Below are positions 17,887 through 26,210 of a DNA stretch of 64,000 nt, in pieces. How positions within the stretch are numbered: the stretch's first letter is position 1; each line of letters opens with the position of its first letter. Position numbers and translations under genes: made by a program. Below the pieces are notes generated by a model. The model was given only the letters and a program-made list of their open reading frames with translations, ran no database searches and was not told the origin of the DNA. Source of the DNA: Marinomonas pollencensis (GTDB lineage: Bacteria > Pseudomonadota > Gammaproteobacteria > Pseudomonadales > Marinomonadaceae); the NCBI RefSeq assembly GCF_003387375.1, contig NZ_QUNG01000003.1:307180-371179 (forward strand), in the 5' to 3' direction.

Positions 17887-18498
17887 ATGGCGCTTGTTAT
17901 TGGTATCACAGGGGTATCTGGCAGCGGAAAAAGCCGACTTTGCTCTCTTCTAGCCGAAGGTCAAGGTGACAAAATCACCGTCCTGTGCCAAGACAGTTTC
18001 TACAATGGATGTGGTAGCATCGACCCAGATGTTTACAACTTTGATGACCTAAGCTCATTAGATTTAGAAAGCCTAACACTGGCAATTCATAACTGTAAAA
18101 ATCGTCAACAACCCAATGAGATCCCTGAATACGATCACTCACAGCACAAACGTGTTGGCTATCGCAATCTTGAACCGACGCATATTGTATTGGTTGAAGG
18201 GCATATGATGTTTCAAGACGCAGGTATCCGTGATGCTGTTGACTACTTATTCTATGTCGATACCGACATGGACATTGCGATTGTACGCCGCCTGAAACGC
18301 GATATTGCCGAGCGTGGTCGTAATGTGAATGAAGTGACAAGCCGCTACATGCGCCACGTACGTCAGGCCTCACTGAAGACCATCGACATTCGTAGCAAAG
18401 CAGACTTTATTATTCCAAATAACAAGAGCTTCACGAATGCTGCTAACTTGTTACGCAGCCACATCGACTTTTTACTAAAAGAAAAAGGCGCTCTATAG
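17887..18498 (+). CDS. uridine kinase-like P-loop kinase
   Basis: 203 residues, close to uridine kinase (about 210). The Walker A GVSGSGKS is at residues 9-16. QDSFYNG and YNFDDLSSLDLESL correspond to the D-x-F-Y and N-F-D-x-P-x-A-x-D regions, but the Pro/Ala of the usual NFDHP motif are changed. HIVLVEGHMMF is the Walker-B-like strand and RRLKRDIAERGR the lid. It may phosphorylate a nucleoside or a related hydroxyl substrate; the altered substrate loop leaves this open. It stands alone. GAGG lies eight bases before the ATG. Confidence 0.75.
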   Translation: MALVIGITGVSGSGKSRLCSLLAEGQGDKITVLCQDSFYNGCGSIDPDVYNFDDLSSLDLESLTLAIHNCKNRQQPNEIPEYDHSQHKRVGYRNLEPTHIVLVEGHMMFQDAGIRDAVDYLFYVDTDMDIAIVRRLKRDIAERGRNVNEVTSRYMRHVRQASLKTIDIRSKADFIIPNNKSFTNAANLLRSHIDFLLKEKGAL

Positions 18499-18506
18499 CG
18501 CCTTTT
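18483..18506. terminator. bidirectional terminator between the kinase gene and dnaJ
   Basis: AAAAGGCGCT / AGCGCCTTTT around CTAT. The kinase stop codon (18496-18498) straddles the loop and second arm, and the A/T flanks allow use from either side. Confidence 0.8.
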
Positions 18507-18531
18507 AATTTACCTACGAAAGCTCGACTGG

Positions 18532-19656
18532 TTACTTCTTAATATCATCAAAGAAGCGTTTCACCCCATCAAACCAACTCTTCTGCTTAGGAGAGTGGTT
18601 ACTTTCTTCACCCATACTGTCTGCCAACTCAGTCAACAGCTCTTTTTGACGAGCGGTTAGGTTAACCGGTGTTTCAACCGCAACCTTACAGATCAAATCA
18701 CCTTGTGGTCCACCACGCACAGGTTTAACCCCTTTATTGCGCAAGCGGAACAACTTACCACTTTGGCATTCTGCAGTGACTTTTAAGCGCACTCTGCCAT
18801 CTAGTGTTGGAACATCAATCTCACCACCCAAAGCGGCGGTAGTAAAGCTAATTGGCACTTCACAGTATAAGTTAGCGCCATCGCGTTCAAAGATGCTATG
18901 CGGTTTCACAGACACCTGCACAAACAAGTCGCCCGCTGGCCCACCGTGTGTACCGGCTTCACCCTCTCCAGAAAGACGGATACGATCGCCTGTATCAACA
19001 CCCGCTGGAATTTTTACATTAAGGGTTTTGTATTCTTGAGTACGGCCCTGTCCGTGACAATCGCCACAAGGATCAGAGATAACCTGGCCTTGCCCATGAC
19101 ACTCTGGACAAGTTTGCTGAACCGAGAAGAAACCTTGAGACATGCGAACTTGACCAGCACCGCCACAAGTACCACAGGTTTTTGGTGTTGAGCCTTTCTT
19201 CGCACCTGAGCCTTCACATGTTTTACAGTTGACCAAGGTAGGAATGCGGATTTTCTCTTCGCAGCCCCACACGGCTTGCTCAAGATCCAACTCTAAGGTG
19301 TAACGTAAATCAGAGCCACGACGTGTGCGGCTTTGACCGCCACCACCTCCGCCGCCGAAGATATCGCCAAAAACATCACCAAAGATATCGCTAAAACCAC
19401 CAGCACCACCGCCGTAGCCGCCACCTTGACCATTCACGCCTTCATGGCCAAAGCGGTCATACGCTTCACGCTTATCTTCAGAAGACAAGACTTCGTAAGC
19501 TTCACCAATTTCCTTAAATTTCTCTAAGGCTTCTGGATTATCTGGGTTTTTATCTGGATGGTACTTATTCGCTAAGGAGCGATAAGCTTTTTTGATCTCT
19601 TTTTTATCCGCGCCTTTGGCCACCCCAAGAACGTCGTAATAGTCTCTTTTGCTCAT
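18532..19656 (-). CDS. dnaJ: co-chaperone DnaJ
   Basis: 374 residues from the preferred start. The J domain (about 2-70) has the HPD motif in [10 protein letters not shown] Gly/Phe-rich linker (about 75-115) follows, then the zinc-binding domain with four CxxCxGxG-type repeats ([32 protein letters not shown]), then the substrate-binding C-terminal domain. DnaJ stimulates DnaK ATP hydrolysis and delivers substrates. An upstream ATG (19665) is in frame, but the AGGA on the minus strand touches it and is nine bases from the ATG of [11 protein letters not shown], so the later start is chosen. Confidence 0.97.
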   Translation of the reverse strand: MSKRDYYDVLGVAKGADKKEIKKAYRSLANKYHPDKNPDNPEALEKFKEIGEAYEVLSSEDKREAYDRFGHEGVNGQGGGYGGGAGGFSDIFGDVFGDIFGGGGGGGQSRTRRGSDLRYTLELDLEQAVWGCEEKIRIPTLVNCKTCEGSGAKKGSTPKTCGTCGGAGQVRMSQGFFSVQQTCPECHGQGQVISDPCGDCHGQGRTQEYKTLNVKIPAGVDTGDRIRLSGEGEAGTHGGPAGDLFVQVSVKPHSIFERDGANLYCEVPISFTTAALGGEIDVPTLDGRVRLKVTAECQSGKLFRLRNKGVKPVRGGPQGDLICKVAVETPVNLTARQKELLTELADSMGEESNHSPKQKSWFDGVKRFFDDIKK

Positions 19657-19751
19657 CGCTGGCATTCCTGAATAGATAAAGTCTGAATTAAAAAAACTGC
19701 TGAGATAGAGAGACGATAAGTCTCTTCTATTGACTGCTCTACAAATAGCAA

Positions 19752-19773
19752 AACACGGTCCTAAAACCGTGTT
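19752..19773 (-). terminator. hairpin between dnaK and dnaJ
   Basis: AACACGGT / ACCGTGTT, eight pairs with a six-base loop, followed on the minus strand by only four T. It could partly terminate dnaK transcription and lower dnaJ output, or be a processing site (inference). Confidence 0.5.
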
Positions 19774-19823
19774 CGCTATAGTAGCCCTATAAAACTAGGG
19801 CGACGAAAACAAGCGTTTACGGC

Positions 19824-21752
19824 TTATTTTTTGTCGTCTTTCACTTCTTCGAATTCAGCATCTACTGCATCATCCTGCGCTTTACCAGCCGTTGCTTCTT
19901 CAGCACCTGGTTGCGCGCCAGCTTGAGCACCTTCTGCTTCAGCGTACATTTTCTGAGCCAAAGAGCCAGATGCTTGAGTCAACGCATTGGTTTTCTCTTC
20001 AATCTTCTCTTTGTCGTTAGATGTTAGCGCTTCTTCCAGTTCAGTGATTGCCGTTTCAATCGCTGCTTTCTCTTCTTCTGTTGCTTTATCGCCAGCATCA
20101 GTCAAAGTTTTGCGAGTCGCGTGAATCATGCCATCTGCAGTGTTGCGAACCTGTACAAGCTCTTCGAACTTGCGATCTTCTTCTGCGTTTGCTTCAGCAT
20201 CCTGAACCATTTTTTCCACTTCTTCGTCGCTAAGACCAGAAGAAGCTTTGATCACGATAGACTGCTCTTTACCTGTTGCTTTATCTTTCGCAGATACGCT
20301 CAAGATACCGTTTGCATCAAGGTCAAAGCTTACTTCGATTTGTGGCACGCCACGTGGTGCAGGTGGAATGTCAGCCAAGTCGAAACGACCTAGAGATTTG
20401 TTCTGAGACGCTTGCTTACGCTCACCTTGCAATGCATGGATAGTAACTGCATTTTGGTTGTCTTCAGCAGTCGAGAAAGTTTGTGATTTCTTAGTCGGAA
20501 TCGTTGTGTTTTTCTCGATCAACGCCGTCATTACACCACCCATAGTCTCGATACCTAGAGACAGAGGAGTAACGTCTAGAAGAAGAACGTCTTTAACATC
20601 ACCAGAAAGTACCGCACCTTGAATAGAAGCACCGATTGCTACCGCTTCATCAGGGTTTACGTCTTTACGTGGCTCTTTACCGAAGAATTCAGTTACTTTC
20701 GTTTGCACAAGAGGCATACGAGTTTGACCACCAACCAAGATAACTTCGTCGATGTCAGAAGCAGAAAGGTCTGCGTCTTTCAATGCTTGGCGGCAAGGCT
20801 CAAGAGAGTTAAGAACAAGCTCTTCAACCAAAGACTCCAACTTAGAACGAGTCAATTTCACGTTCAAGTGTTTAGGTCCAGTCGCGTCAGCCGTGATGTA
20901 AGGCAAGTTCACTTCAGTTTGAGAAGAAGAAGAAAGCTCAACTTTGGCTTTTTCACCCGCTTCTTTCAAACGTTGTAGCGCTAGTGGATCATTGTGTAGA
21001 TCGATGCCTGTGTCTTTCTTGAATTCCGCTGCTAGGAATTCGATAACACGCATGTCGAAGTCTTCACCACCTAGGAAAGTATCACCATTTGTAGACAATA
21101 CTTCGAATTGCTTCTCGCCATCTACGTCAGCAATTTCGATGATAGAGATATCAAATGTACCACCACCAAGGTCATAAACCGCGATAGTAGAATCGCCGCT
21201 GCTCTTATCTAGGCCGTAAGCCAAAGCAGCCGCTGTTGGCTCGTTGATAATACGTTTAACTTCTAGACCAGCAATTTTACCAGCATCTTTAGTTGCTTGA
21301 CGCTGAGAGTCATTGAAGTAAGCAGGAACAGTGATAACCGCTTCTGTTACTTTTTCGCCTAGGTAATCTTCTGCTGTTTTCTTCATTTTCTTAAGAACTT
21401 CAGCGGAAATTTGTGGTGGCGCTTTCTTATCGCCTTTGATTTCTACCCACGCATCGCCGTTGTCAGCAGAAACGATTTTGTAAGGCACCATAGAGATGTC
21501 TTTTTGAACGACTTTGTCTTCAAAACGACGACCGATCAAACGTTTCACTGCGAACAAAGTGTTTGCAGGGTTTGTTACAGCTTGACGCTTAGCAGATTGA
21601 CCTACTAACACTTCACCGTCTTCTGAAAATGCGACGATGGATGGTGTGGTGCGATCGCCTTCAGCGTTTTCAATTACGCGAGATTTTTCGCCATCTAGTA
21701 CAGCAACACAAGAGTTTGTTGTACCTAAGTCAATACCAATGATTCTACCCAT
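19824..21752 (-). CDS. dnaK: chaperone DnaK (Hsp70)
   Basis: 642 residues, standard length. The ATPase domain (about 1-385) starts [15 protein letters not shown] and carries [13 protein letters not shown] and the phosphate-2 loop region [10 protein letters not shown]. The linker [12 protein letters not shown] precedes the substrate-binding domain, and the C-terminus ends in the acidic EEVKDDKK tail. DnaK folds and protects proteins with DnaJ and the exchange factor GrpE, all encoded here in the order grpE-dnaK-dnaJ on the minus strand. A sigma32-like promoter lies directly upstream. Confidence 0.98.
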   Translation of the reverse strand: MGRIIGIDLGTTNSCVAVLDGEKSRVIENAEGDRTTPSIVAFSEDGEVLVGQSAKRQAVTNPANTLFAVKRLIGRRFEDKVVQKDISMVPYKIVSADNGDAWVEIKGDKKAPPQISAEVLKKMKKTAEDYLGEKVTEAVITVPAYFNDSQRQATKDAGKIAGLEVKRIINEPTAAALAYGLDKSSGDSTIAVYDLGGGTFDISIIEIADVDGEKQFEVLSTNGDTFLGGEDFDMRVIEFLAAEFKKDTGIDLHNDPLALQRLKEAGEKAKVELSSSSQTEVNLPYITADATGPKHLNVKLTRSKLESLVEELVLNSLEPCRQALKDADLSASDIDEVILVGGQTRMPLVQTKVTEFFGKEPRKDVNPDEAVAIGASIQGAVLSGDVKDVLLLDVTPLSLGIETMGGVMTALIEKNTTIPTKKSQTFSTAEDNQNAVTIHALQGERKQASQNKSLGRFDLADIPPAPRGVPQIEVSFDLDANGILSVSAKDKATGKEQSIVIKASSGLSDEEVEKMVQDAEANAEEDRKFEELVQVRNTADGMIHATRKTLTDAGDKATEEEKAAIETAITELEEALTSNDKEKIEEKTNALTQASGSLAQKMYAEAEGAQAGAQPGAEEATAGKAQDDAVDAEFEEVKDDKK

Positions 21753-21797
21753 GGTGTGTCTCTCCTATAAATTCGTTTATTACAATGATAATTCTGT

Positions 21798-21825
21798 ATT
21801 TGGGTACGCTTTTGAGCTTTTCAAC
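21798..21825 (-). promoter_or_regulatory. candidate sigma32 promoter upstream of dnaK
   Basis: On the minus strand: GTTGAAA (-35), 13-base spacer, ACCCAAAT (-10), against the heat-shock consensus CTTGAAA and CCCCATnT. It is weaker than the grpE promoter but has the same spacing, and it lies within the 100-base grpE-dnaK gap. Confidence 0.5.
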
Positions 21826-21852
21826 CGATCAGTGTCAAAAAAATGACGGTCT

Positions 21853-22431
21853 TTATGCTGCGCTCGAAACAACGACCATTGCTGGGCGTAGTAAGCGGCC
21901 ATGAAGTGTGTAGCCCTTCTGCACAACATCCATCACGGTGTTCGGCTCTAGCTCAGGGTTTGGCACCATAGTAATCGCTTGGTGTAACTCTGGGGTGAAC
22001 GGTTCGCCATGTGGGTCAACTGGCTTCACTTCAAAGCGGGCCAGAGTTTCCAACAAATCTTTTAGTGTTAACTCAACACCTTCACGAACCGGGTCAGGCT
22101 CGCCAGTCTCAGGTGCAGCGGTTAACGCTCGCTCTAGATTGTCTGCGACATTGATGATTTCTTTGGCGAATTTTTCTAGGCCAAATTTGTGTGCTTTCTC
22201 AACATCTAGCTCTGCACGTCTGCGAACATTTTGCGAGTCTGCTTGTGCGCGAAGCGCGGCCTCCTTGTACTGGGCAACTTCTTCTAACGCTTTCGCAAGC
22301 TCTTCATTTTCAGGTGCTTCTTCTAGCAGCTCTGCTTCAGGCTCTAAAAGCTCTTCTGTTGCTTGATTTTCTGCTTCGCTGTTCAAATCTTGCTCCGCTT
22401 CTACATTAGAATTTTTTTGCTGATCACTCAT
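21853..22431 (-). CDS. grpE: nucleotide exchange factor GrpE
   Basis: 192 residues. An acidic, low-complexity N-terminus (about 1-45) leads into the long coiled coil (about 45-90, with [20 protein letters not shown]). The beta-domain follows, with the family segment [22 protein letters not shown] split across about 150-172 and the end [17 protein letters not shown]. GrpE releases ADP from DnaK. It is the first gene of grpE-dnaK-dnaJ and has a good heat-shock promoter. Confidence 0.96.
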   Translation of the reverse strand: MSDQQKNSNVEAEQDLNSEAENQATEELLEPEAELLEEAPENEELAKALEEVAQYKEAALRAQADSQNVRRRAELDVEKAHKFGLEKFAKEIINVADNLERALTAAPETGEPDPVREGVELTLKDLLETLARFEVKPVDPHGEPFTPELHQAITMVPNPELEPNTVMDVVQKGYTLHGRLLRPAMVVVSSAA

Positions 22432-22475
22432 TTTTTCACTCCAAATAACAGAAAGTATTCTCTAACTGTGTTGGC

Positions 22476-22504
22476 TATATGGGGCCAGCTTTTTGCCTTT
22501 CAAC
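22476..22504 (-). promoter_or_regulatory. sigma32 heat-shock promoter of grpE
   Basis: On the minus strand: GTTGAAA, a 13-base spacer, CCCCATAT, one mismatch to the heat-shock consensus. The -10 box lies about 45 bases before the grpE start codon. Confidence 0.8.
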
Positions 22505-22910
22505 AGCTAAACCACATAAATTTAATGGGAATGATTAGAAGCGCAGGGAAGAATCACCAAATCGGCGATTGAATTGGCAACAACAGAACGGGGAAAACAA
22601 TATAAAACATTGATAAATATAGATATTTTAGGAAACAACAAGAAACGTCAGAATTAAACCTTTGAAGCACTTTAAATAACACTCAGAAGACAAAAAAGTG
22701 GTCATGATTTTATTTCTGCCATCTGATAACCCTGCTAACTGACATCGCATTTTGCCTAATTCACCATTGCCAAATGATATTCTCCTAGCACATACGGCCT
22801 ATATCAAACTCTCACCTATATAGACCTTCTCCACGACGCCTGCCAGATTGATTATATTTTCAACAAAAAGAGATTAATTCTCTTCTCATACTTGTCAAAA
22901 AATGAGAAAG

Positions 22911-22930
22911 TACTGTATAAATAACCATAT
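22911..22930 (+). promoter_or_regulatory. LexA-like SOS box upstream of recN
   Basis: TACTGTATAAATAACCATAT: the left half matches taCTGTat, while the right half is degenerate. The same asymmetry is seen in the E. coli recN box TACTGTATATAAAACCAGTT. It sits about 30 bases before the recN start codon. The rest of the ~480-base grpE-recN gap shows no gene. Confidence 0.6.
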
Positions 22931-22958
22931 AAATTTTTTCTCTCATGTGGAGCGCATT

Positions 22959-24629
22959 ATGCTAACGAGCATCGCTATTTCCAATTTTGCCATTGTTGAC
23001 ACCTTAGATCTGGAGTTTAAAACTGGCATGACTGTGATCTCCGGGGAAACCGGTGCAGGCAAATCCATCATGGTAGACGCCTTATCTCTGTGCTTAGGAG
23101 GCAGGACCGATGCGTCGGTCGTTCGACATGGGGAAAAAAAAGCAGATATCAGCGCAACCTTCGATATTACTCACTACCCTCATGTTTTCGAATGGCTAGA
23201 AGAACGAGATTTAGAACACGAGCAGCATTGCATATTACGCCGCGTTATCAGCAAAGAAGGTCGCTCAAAAGCCTATATTAATGGTCGCCCTTGTACCCTT
23301 GCAGATTTAAAAGAAGCAGGCAGTCATTTGGTGGATATTCATGGCCAGCATGAACACCAATCACTACTAAAGAAAAGCGCACAACGCTTACAAGTGGACG
23401 AGTTCGGACAACTTACCGAACTTGCTAAGCAAGTCAGCCAACAATACAGCCTTTGGCGTCAATTAAGAGAAGCATTAGCCGCACAGCAAAACCGTTCCTC
23501 TGAACAAGAAGCCAAGATCCAACTCTTGTCGTATCAAGCTCAAGAGCTAGAACAACTTGATTTAAAAGAAGGCGAAATTGTTGAGCTAGAAGCACAGCAA
23601 GCATTTTTAGCGAATATCGCAGACTCACAGCAGAAGGCTTACCAATCGAGTAGTATTTTGATTGATAGTGATGAAGGCACAGTGTGCTCACTACTGAATC
23701 AAGCCCTTCATAGCGCTAGCCAAATCAGCCCGGCGACTAAAGAGCTCGAAGAAGCCCTAGAAATGATGAACGCAGCACTGATCCAAGCCCAAGAGGCCGC
23801 CGACAGTTTGCACCATTATCAAGACACTTTAGAGCAAGATCCCGAACGACTCAGTGAAATAGAACAACGCCTTACAGAAATCTACGACACAGCACGCAAG
23901 CATAAAGTCTTACCTGAGGCGTTACTTGGGTTAAGAGAATCGGTCAATTTAGAACTGTCACAACTTCAAGGCAGCGAAGAAAGCATAGATCAGCTCAAAG
24001 AAAATGAAGAACGAGCTTATGAAAAGCTAACCGCACTCGCCACCACCTTGACAGAAAAGCGCATGGCTGCAAAAGACCTTCTTGCTAGACAGGTTGAAGA
24101 ACAAATTCATGGCTTAGGCATGCCACATGCTCGTTTTTTTATTGATTGCCAACCACTTAACCAAGTGTCTGCAAATGGCTTTGAAGACATTGAATACATG
24201 ATAGCGTCCAACCCAGGGCAACCTGCTCAACCTTTACGCAAAGTTGCTTCTGGTGGGGAACTGTCTCGTATCAGCTTAGGTATTCAAGTAGTAACAGCAC
24301 ACACCTCAGTGATTCCAACCTTGGTCTTTGATGAAGTCGATGTGGGGATTAGCGGCGGTATTGCAGAGGTCGTTGGACGCATGTTGCGCTCTGTAGGCCA
24401 ACGCGGGCAAGTGTTCTGTGTAACGCATCTGGCGCAAGTTGCAGCCCAAGGCAATCAACATCTGCGGGTGAGCAAAAAAGTAGCGAATGAAGCGACGTCA
24501 TCTCAGGTGTCGCAACTGCACGAGTCAGAACGTACTCAAGAAATTGCACGTTTACTAGGAGGGCTAGAGTTAACCGAACAAACTCTAGCGCACGCTAAAG
24601 AAATGCTTGGCAATGTACACCTACAATAA
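22959..24629 (+). CDS. recN: DNA repair protein RecN
   Basis: 556 residues, an SMC-like ATPase for double-strand-break repair. The N-terminal lobe starts MLTSIAISNFAIVDTL and has Walker A in SGETGAGKSIM. Long coiled coils occupy about 150-360. The C-terminal lobe has the signature KVASGGELSRISLG and Walker B TLVFDEVDVGISGG. An upstream in-frame ATG at 22902 is rejected: it lies before the LexA-like box and has no ribosome site, whereas the 22959 ATG has GGAG seven bases upstream. SOS induction is expected. Confidence 0.96.
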   Translation: MLTSIAISNFAIVDTLDLEFKTGMTVISGETGAGKSIMVDALSLCLGGRTDASVVRHGEKKADISATFDITHYPHVFEWLEERDLEHEQHCILRRVISKEGRSKAYINGRPCTLADLKEAGSHLVDIHGQHEHQSLLKKSAQRLQVDEFGQLTELAKQVSQQYSLWRQLREALAAQQNRSSEQEAKIQLLSYQAQELEQLDLKEGEIVELEAQQAFLANIADSQQKAYQSSSILIDSDEGTVCSLLNQALHSASQISPATKELEEALEMMNAALIQAQEAADSLHHYQDTLEQDPERLSEIEQRLTEIYDTARKHKVLPEALLGLRESVNLELSQLQGSEESIDQLKENEERAYEKLTALATTLTEKRMAAKDLLARQVEEQIHGLGMPHARFFIDCQPLNQVSANGFEDIEYMIASNPGQPAQPLRKVASGGELSRISLGIQVVTAHTSVIPTLVFDEVDVGISGGIAEVVGRMLRSVGQRGQVFCVTHLAQVAAQGNQHLRVSKKVANEATSSQVSQLHESERTQEIARLLGGLELTEQTLAHAKEMLGNVHLQ

Positions 24630-24632
24630 AAA

Positions 24633-24677
24633 ATAAGCGGATATAGCCACGACTCTATGATGGCTATTATCCGCTTA
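24633..24677. terminator. bidirectional terminator between recN and fur
   Basis: Long stem: TAAGCGGATA plus TAGCCA pairs with TGGCTA plus TATCCGCTTA, with one bulged base, between convergent genes. Confidence 0.75.
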
Positions 24678-24695
24678 CTTTGGCCAAATGGCCTG

Positions 24696-25106
24696 TTATT
24701 TCTTCTTTGGGCGCACGTAAATGATCAAGCTATGATCTTCAATCTCAAAACCATGCTCTTCAGCAATTTCGTGCTGACGCTTCTCAATCACAGGGTCAAC
24801 AAATTCAATCACACGTCCTGAATCCAAACAAATCATGTGATCATGGTGCTCGCCTTTTGCCAATTCAAACACCGCTGTGCCCGCTTCAAAGTGATGGCGC
24901 ATCACTAAGCCAGCCGTTTCAAACTGAGTCAAAACACGGTAAACCGTCGCTAGACCAACATCTTCACCTTGATCTAACAAAGTTCGATAAACATCATCTG
25001 CACTGAAATGGCGATCACCAGCATTCTCTAAAATTTGTAAAATTTTCACGCGTGGCAAGGTAACTTTAAGCCCTGCCTTTTTTAGTTCTTGATTTTCGCT
25101 AGTCAT
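24696..25106 (-). CDS. fur: ferric uptake regulator Fur
   Basis: 136 residues. The winged helix (about 1-80) has HFSADDVYRTLLDQGEDVGLATVYRVL. The dimerisation domain has the metal-binding GEHHDHMICLDSGRVIEF. As in Pseudomonas Fur, only the first Cys of the E. coli CxxC pair is present (C-L-D-S), so a structural Cys4 zinc site is not expected. It is convergent with recN and divergent from bamE. A TGATAA/TTATCA inverted repeat upstream may allow autoregulation. Confidence 0.95.
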   Translation of the reverse strand: MTSENQELKKAGLKVTLPRVKILQILENAGDRHFSADDVYRTLLDQGEDVGLATVYRVLTQFETAGLVMRHHFEAGTAVFELAKGEHHDHMICLDSGRVIEFVDPVIEKRQHEIAEEHGFEIEDHSLIIYVRPKKK

Positions 25107-25130
25107 GAGTCATTCTCTATTCGATCTTGT

Positions 25131-25147
25131 TGATAATTACTTTATCA
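25131..25147. promoter_or_regulatory. Fur-box-like inverted repeat in the fur-bamE promoter region
   Basis: TGATAA (25131-25136) and TTATCA (25142-25147) with a five-base spacer, resembling the GATAAT units of Fur boxes but without a full 19-base match. It lies 25 bases before fur. Confidence 0.4.
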
Positions 25148-25175
25148 TTAGCATACCTAAGTTAGGATGATACAA

Positions 25176-25493
25176 ATGAAAAAAGCAATCTTAGTAATAT
25201 GCGCTCTATTTTCGCTAAGCGCATGCAGTTTATTTCCACCTCCGTATAAGGCTACCGTAACCCAAGGCAACCTCATTACGAAGGAACAATTATCTCAATT
25301 AAAAGTTGGTATGACACAATCGCAGGTCATTTATCTTTTAGGTACCCCTATGGTAAGAGATACCTTTAAGCCCAACGAATGGCACTATCTATATACAACT
25401 AAGTACGCAACACCTGAAACACCTAAAAGTGCAGCCACCAACCTCACCTTAACATTCGAGGGTGACAAGCTGGCTAAAATACAAAACGACTAA
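25176..25493 (+). CDS. bamE: outer-membrane assembly lipoprotein BamE
   Basis: 105 residues from the chosen ATG. A lipoprotein signal ends at the lipobox LSAC (about residue 18). The SmpA/OmlA domain follows, with QLSQLKVGMTQSQVIYLLGTP and EWHYLYTTK. BamE is a subunit of the BAM complex that inserts beta-barrel proteins. The upstream in-frame ATG at 25167 overlaps the AGGATG ribosome site and is less likely. Its position beside fur and opposite rnfH-ratA, with smpB further on, is the order seen in many gammaproteobacteria. Confidence 0.93.
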   Translation: MKKAILVICALFSLSACSLFPPPYKATVTQGNLITKEQLSQLKVGMTQSQVIYLLGTPMVRDTFKPNEWHYLYTTKYATPETPKSAATNLTLTFEGDKLAKIQND

Positions 25494-25497
25494 TTAT

Positions 25498-25785
25498 TTA
25501 GCTGTTTTTTGCTGCGCGGTTGGCTCTAGCTTGTTTAGGGTCAACCTTCAGCTCACGGTATATCTCAACACGCTCACCTTCTTTTAACGCTTGCGTTTCT
25601 GCATTTCTTACCGCTTTACCGAAAATACCAACCTTTACCTTTTCCAATTCCAAGCCTGGAAAAAAAGCGTCGATATTAGAACGCAATACGGCTTCTCGTA
25701 CCGTACAACCTTCTTCTACGTCTAATGCAATGATTTTTTGTTTCTCAGGCAGTGCATAAGCCACCTCAACTCGTATTTTACTCAC
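25498..25785 (-). CDS. rnfH: RnfH family protein
   Basis: 95 residues, ubiquitin-like beta-grasp fold (RnfH/RatB). It has VEVAYALPEKQKIIALDVEEG near the N-terminus and VGIFGKAV and EGERVEIYRELKVDPK later. The precise role is unclear. The start is GTG with AAGG upstream. It overlaps the end of ratA by eight bases, the usual ratA-rnfH pairing, and is co-transcribed with ratA and the transporter upstream. Confidence 0.92.
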   Translation of the reverse strand: MSKIRVEVAYALPEKQKIIALDVEEGCTVREAVLRSNIDAFFPGLELEKVKVGIFGKAVRNAETQALKEGERVEIYRELKVDPKQARANRAAKNS

Positions 25786-26209
25786 CGTAAACTACCTTTG
25801 CTCGTTTACTAAACGCATCCACCATCGCATTGGCTATCTGGCTAAATACACCACCAAAAGCGAATTTCAGCATACCACTAAGTTCAAACTCTATACTTAA
25901 CGCAATTTTACAGCGATTAGGAGACAGCTCTGTGAACGTCCATATCCCATGCAACTTTTTAAATGGCCCTTTCACCAATGTCATTTCCACTTTGGTTGGC
26001 TCATTAAGAAAGTTCTTAGTTGTGAACGCCTGGCGTACTGGCCCTTTCCCAACTTCTAAGGACGCCACTATCTCCGTAGGGGTTTGGGATATCAGAGTCG
26101 AGTTTAAACACCCAGGCAAAAACTCAGGATACCCATTAATATCATTGACCAGTGCATACATCTGCTCACAGCTGTACTCAACATGAGCAAAGCGCTCTAT
26201 ATAACTCAA
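25778..26209 (-). CDS. ratA: RatA/Coq10 START-like protein
   Basis: 143 residues, SRPBCC (START-like) fold: SCEQMYALVNDINGYPEFLPG near the N-terminus and FGGVFSQIANAMVDAFSKRA at the C-terminal helix. In E. coli RatA was described as inhibiting 70S formation; the Coq10 relatives bind ubiquinone. The start is TTG, directly supported by AGGAG six bases upstream within the transporter's last codons. Only one base separates the transporter stop from this start. Confidence 0.9.
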   Translation of the reverse strand: MSYIERFAHVEYSCEQMYALVNDINGYPEFLPGCLNSTLISQTPTEIVASLEVGKGPVRQAFTTKNFLNEPTKVEMTLVKGPFKKLHGIWTFTELSPNRCKIALSIEFELSGMLKFAFGGVFSQIANAMVDAFSKRAKVVYGE

Positions 26210-26210
26210 A

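Noticed and set aside
17975..18373. 132-codon minus-strand open frame inside the uridine-kinase-like gene
   Set aside because: Antisense shadow; no ribosome site, and the plus-strand product has clear kinase motifs.
19752..19773. Strong terminator after dnaK
   Set aside because: Only four T follow the stem and dnaJ continues on the same strand, so it is reported as a weak hairpin only.
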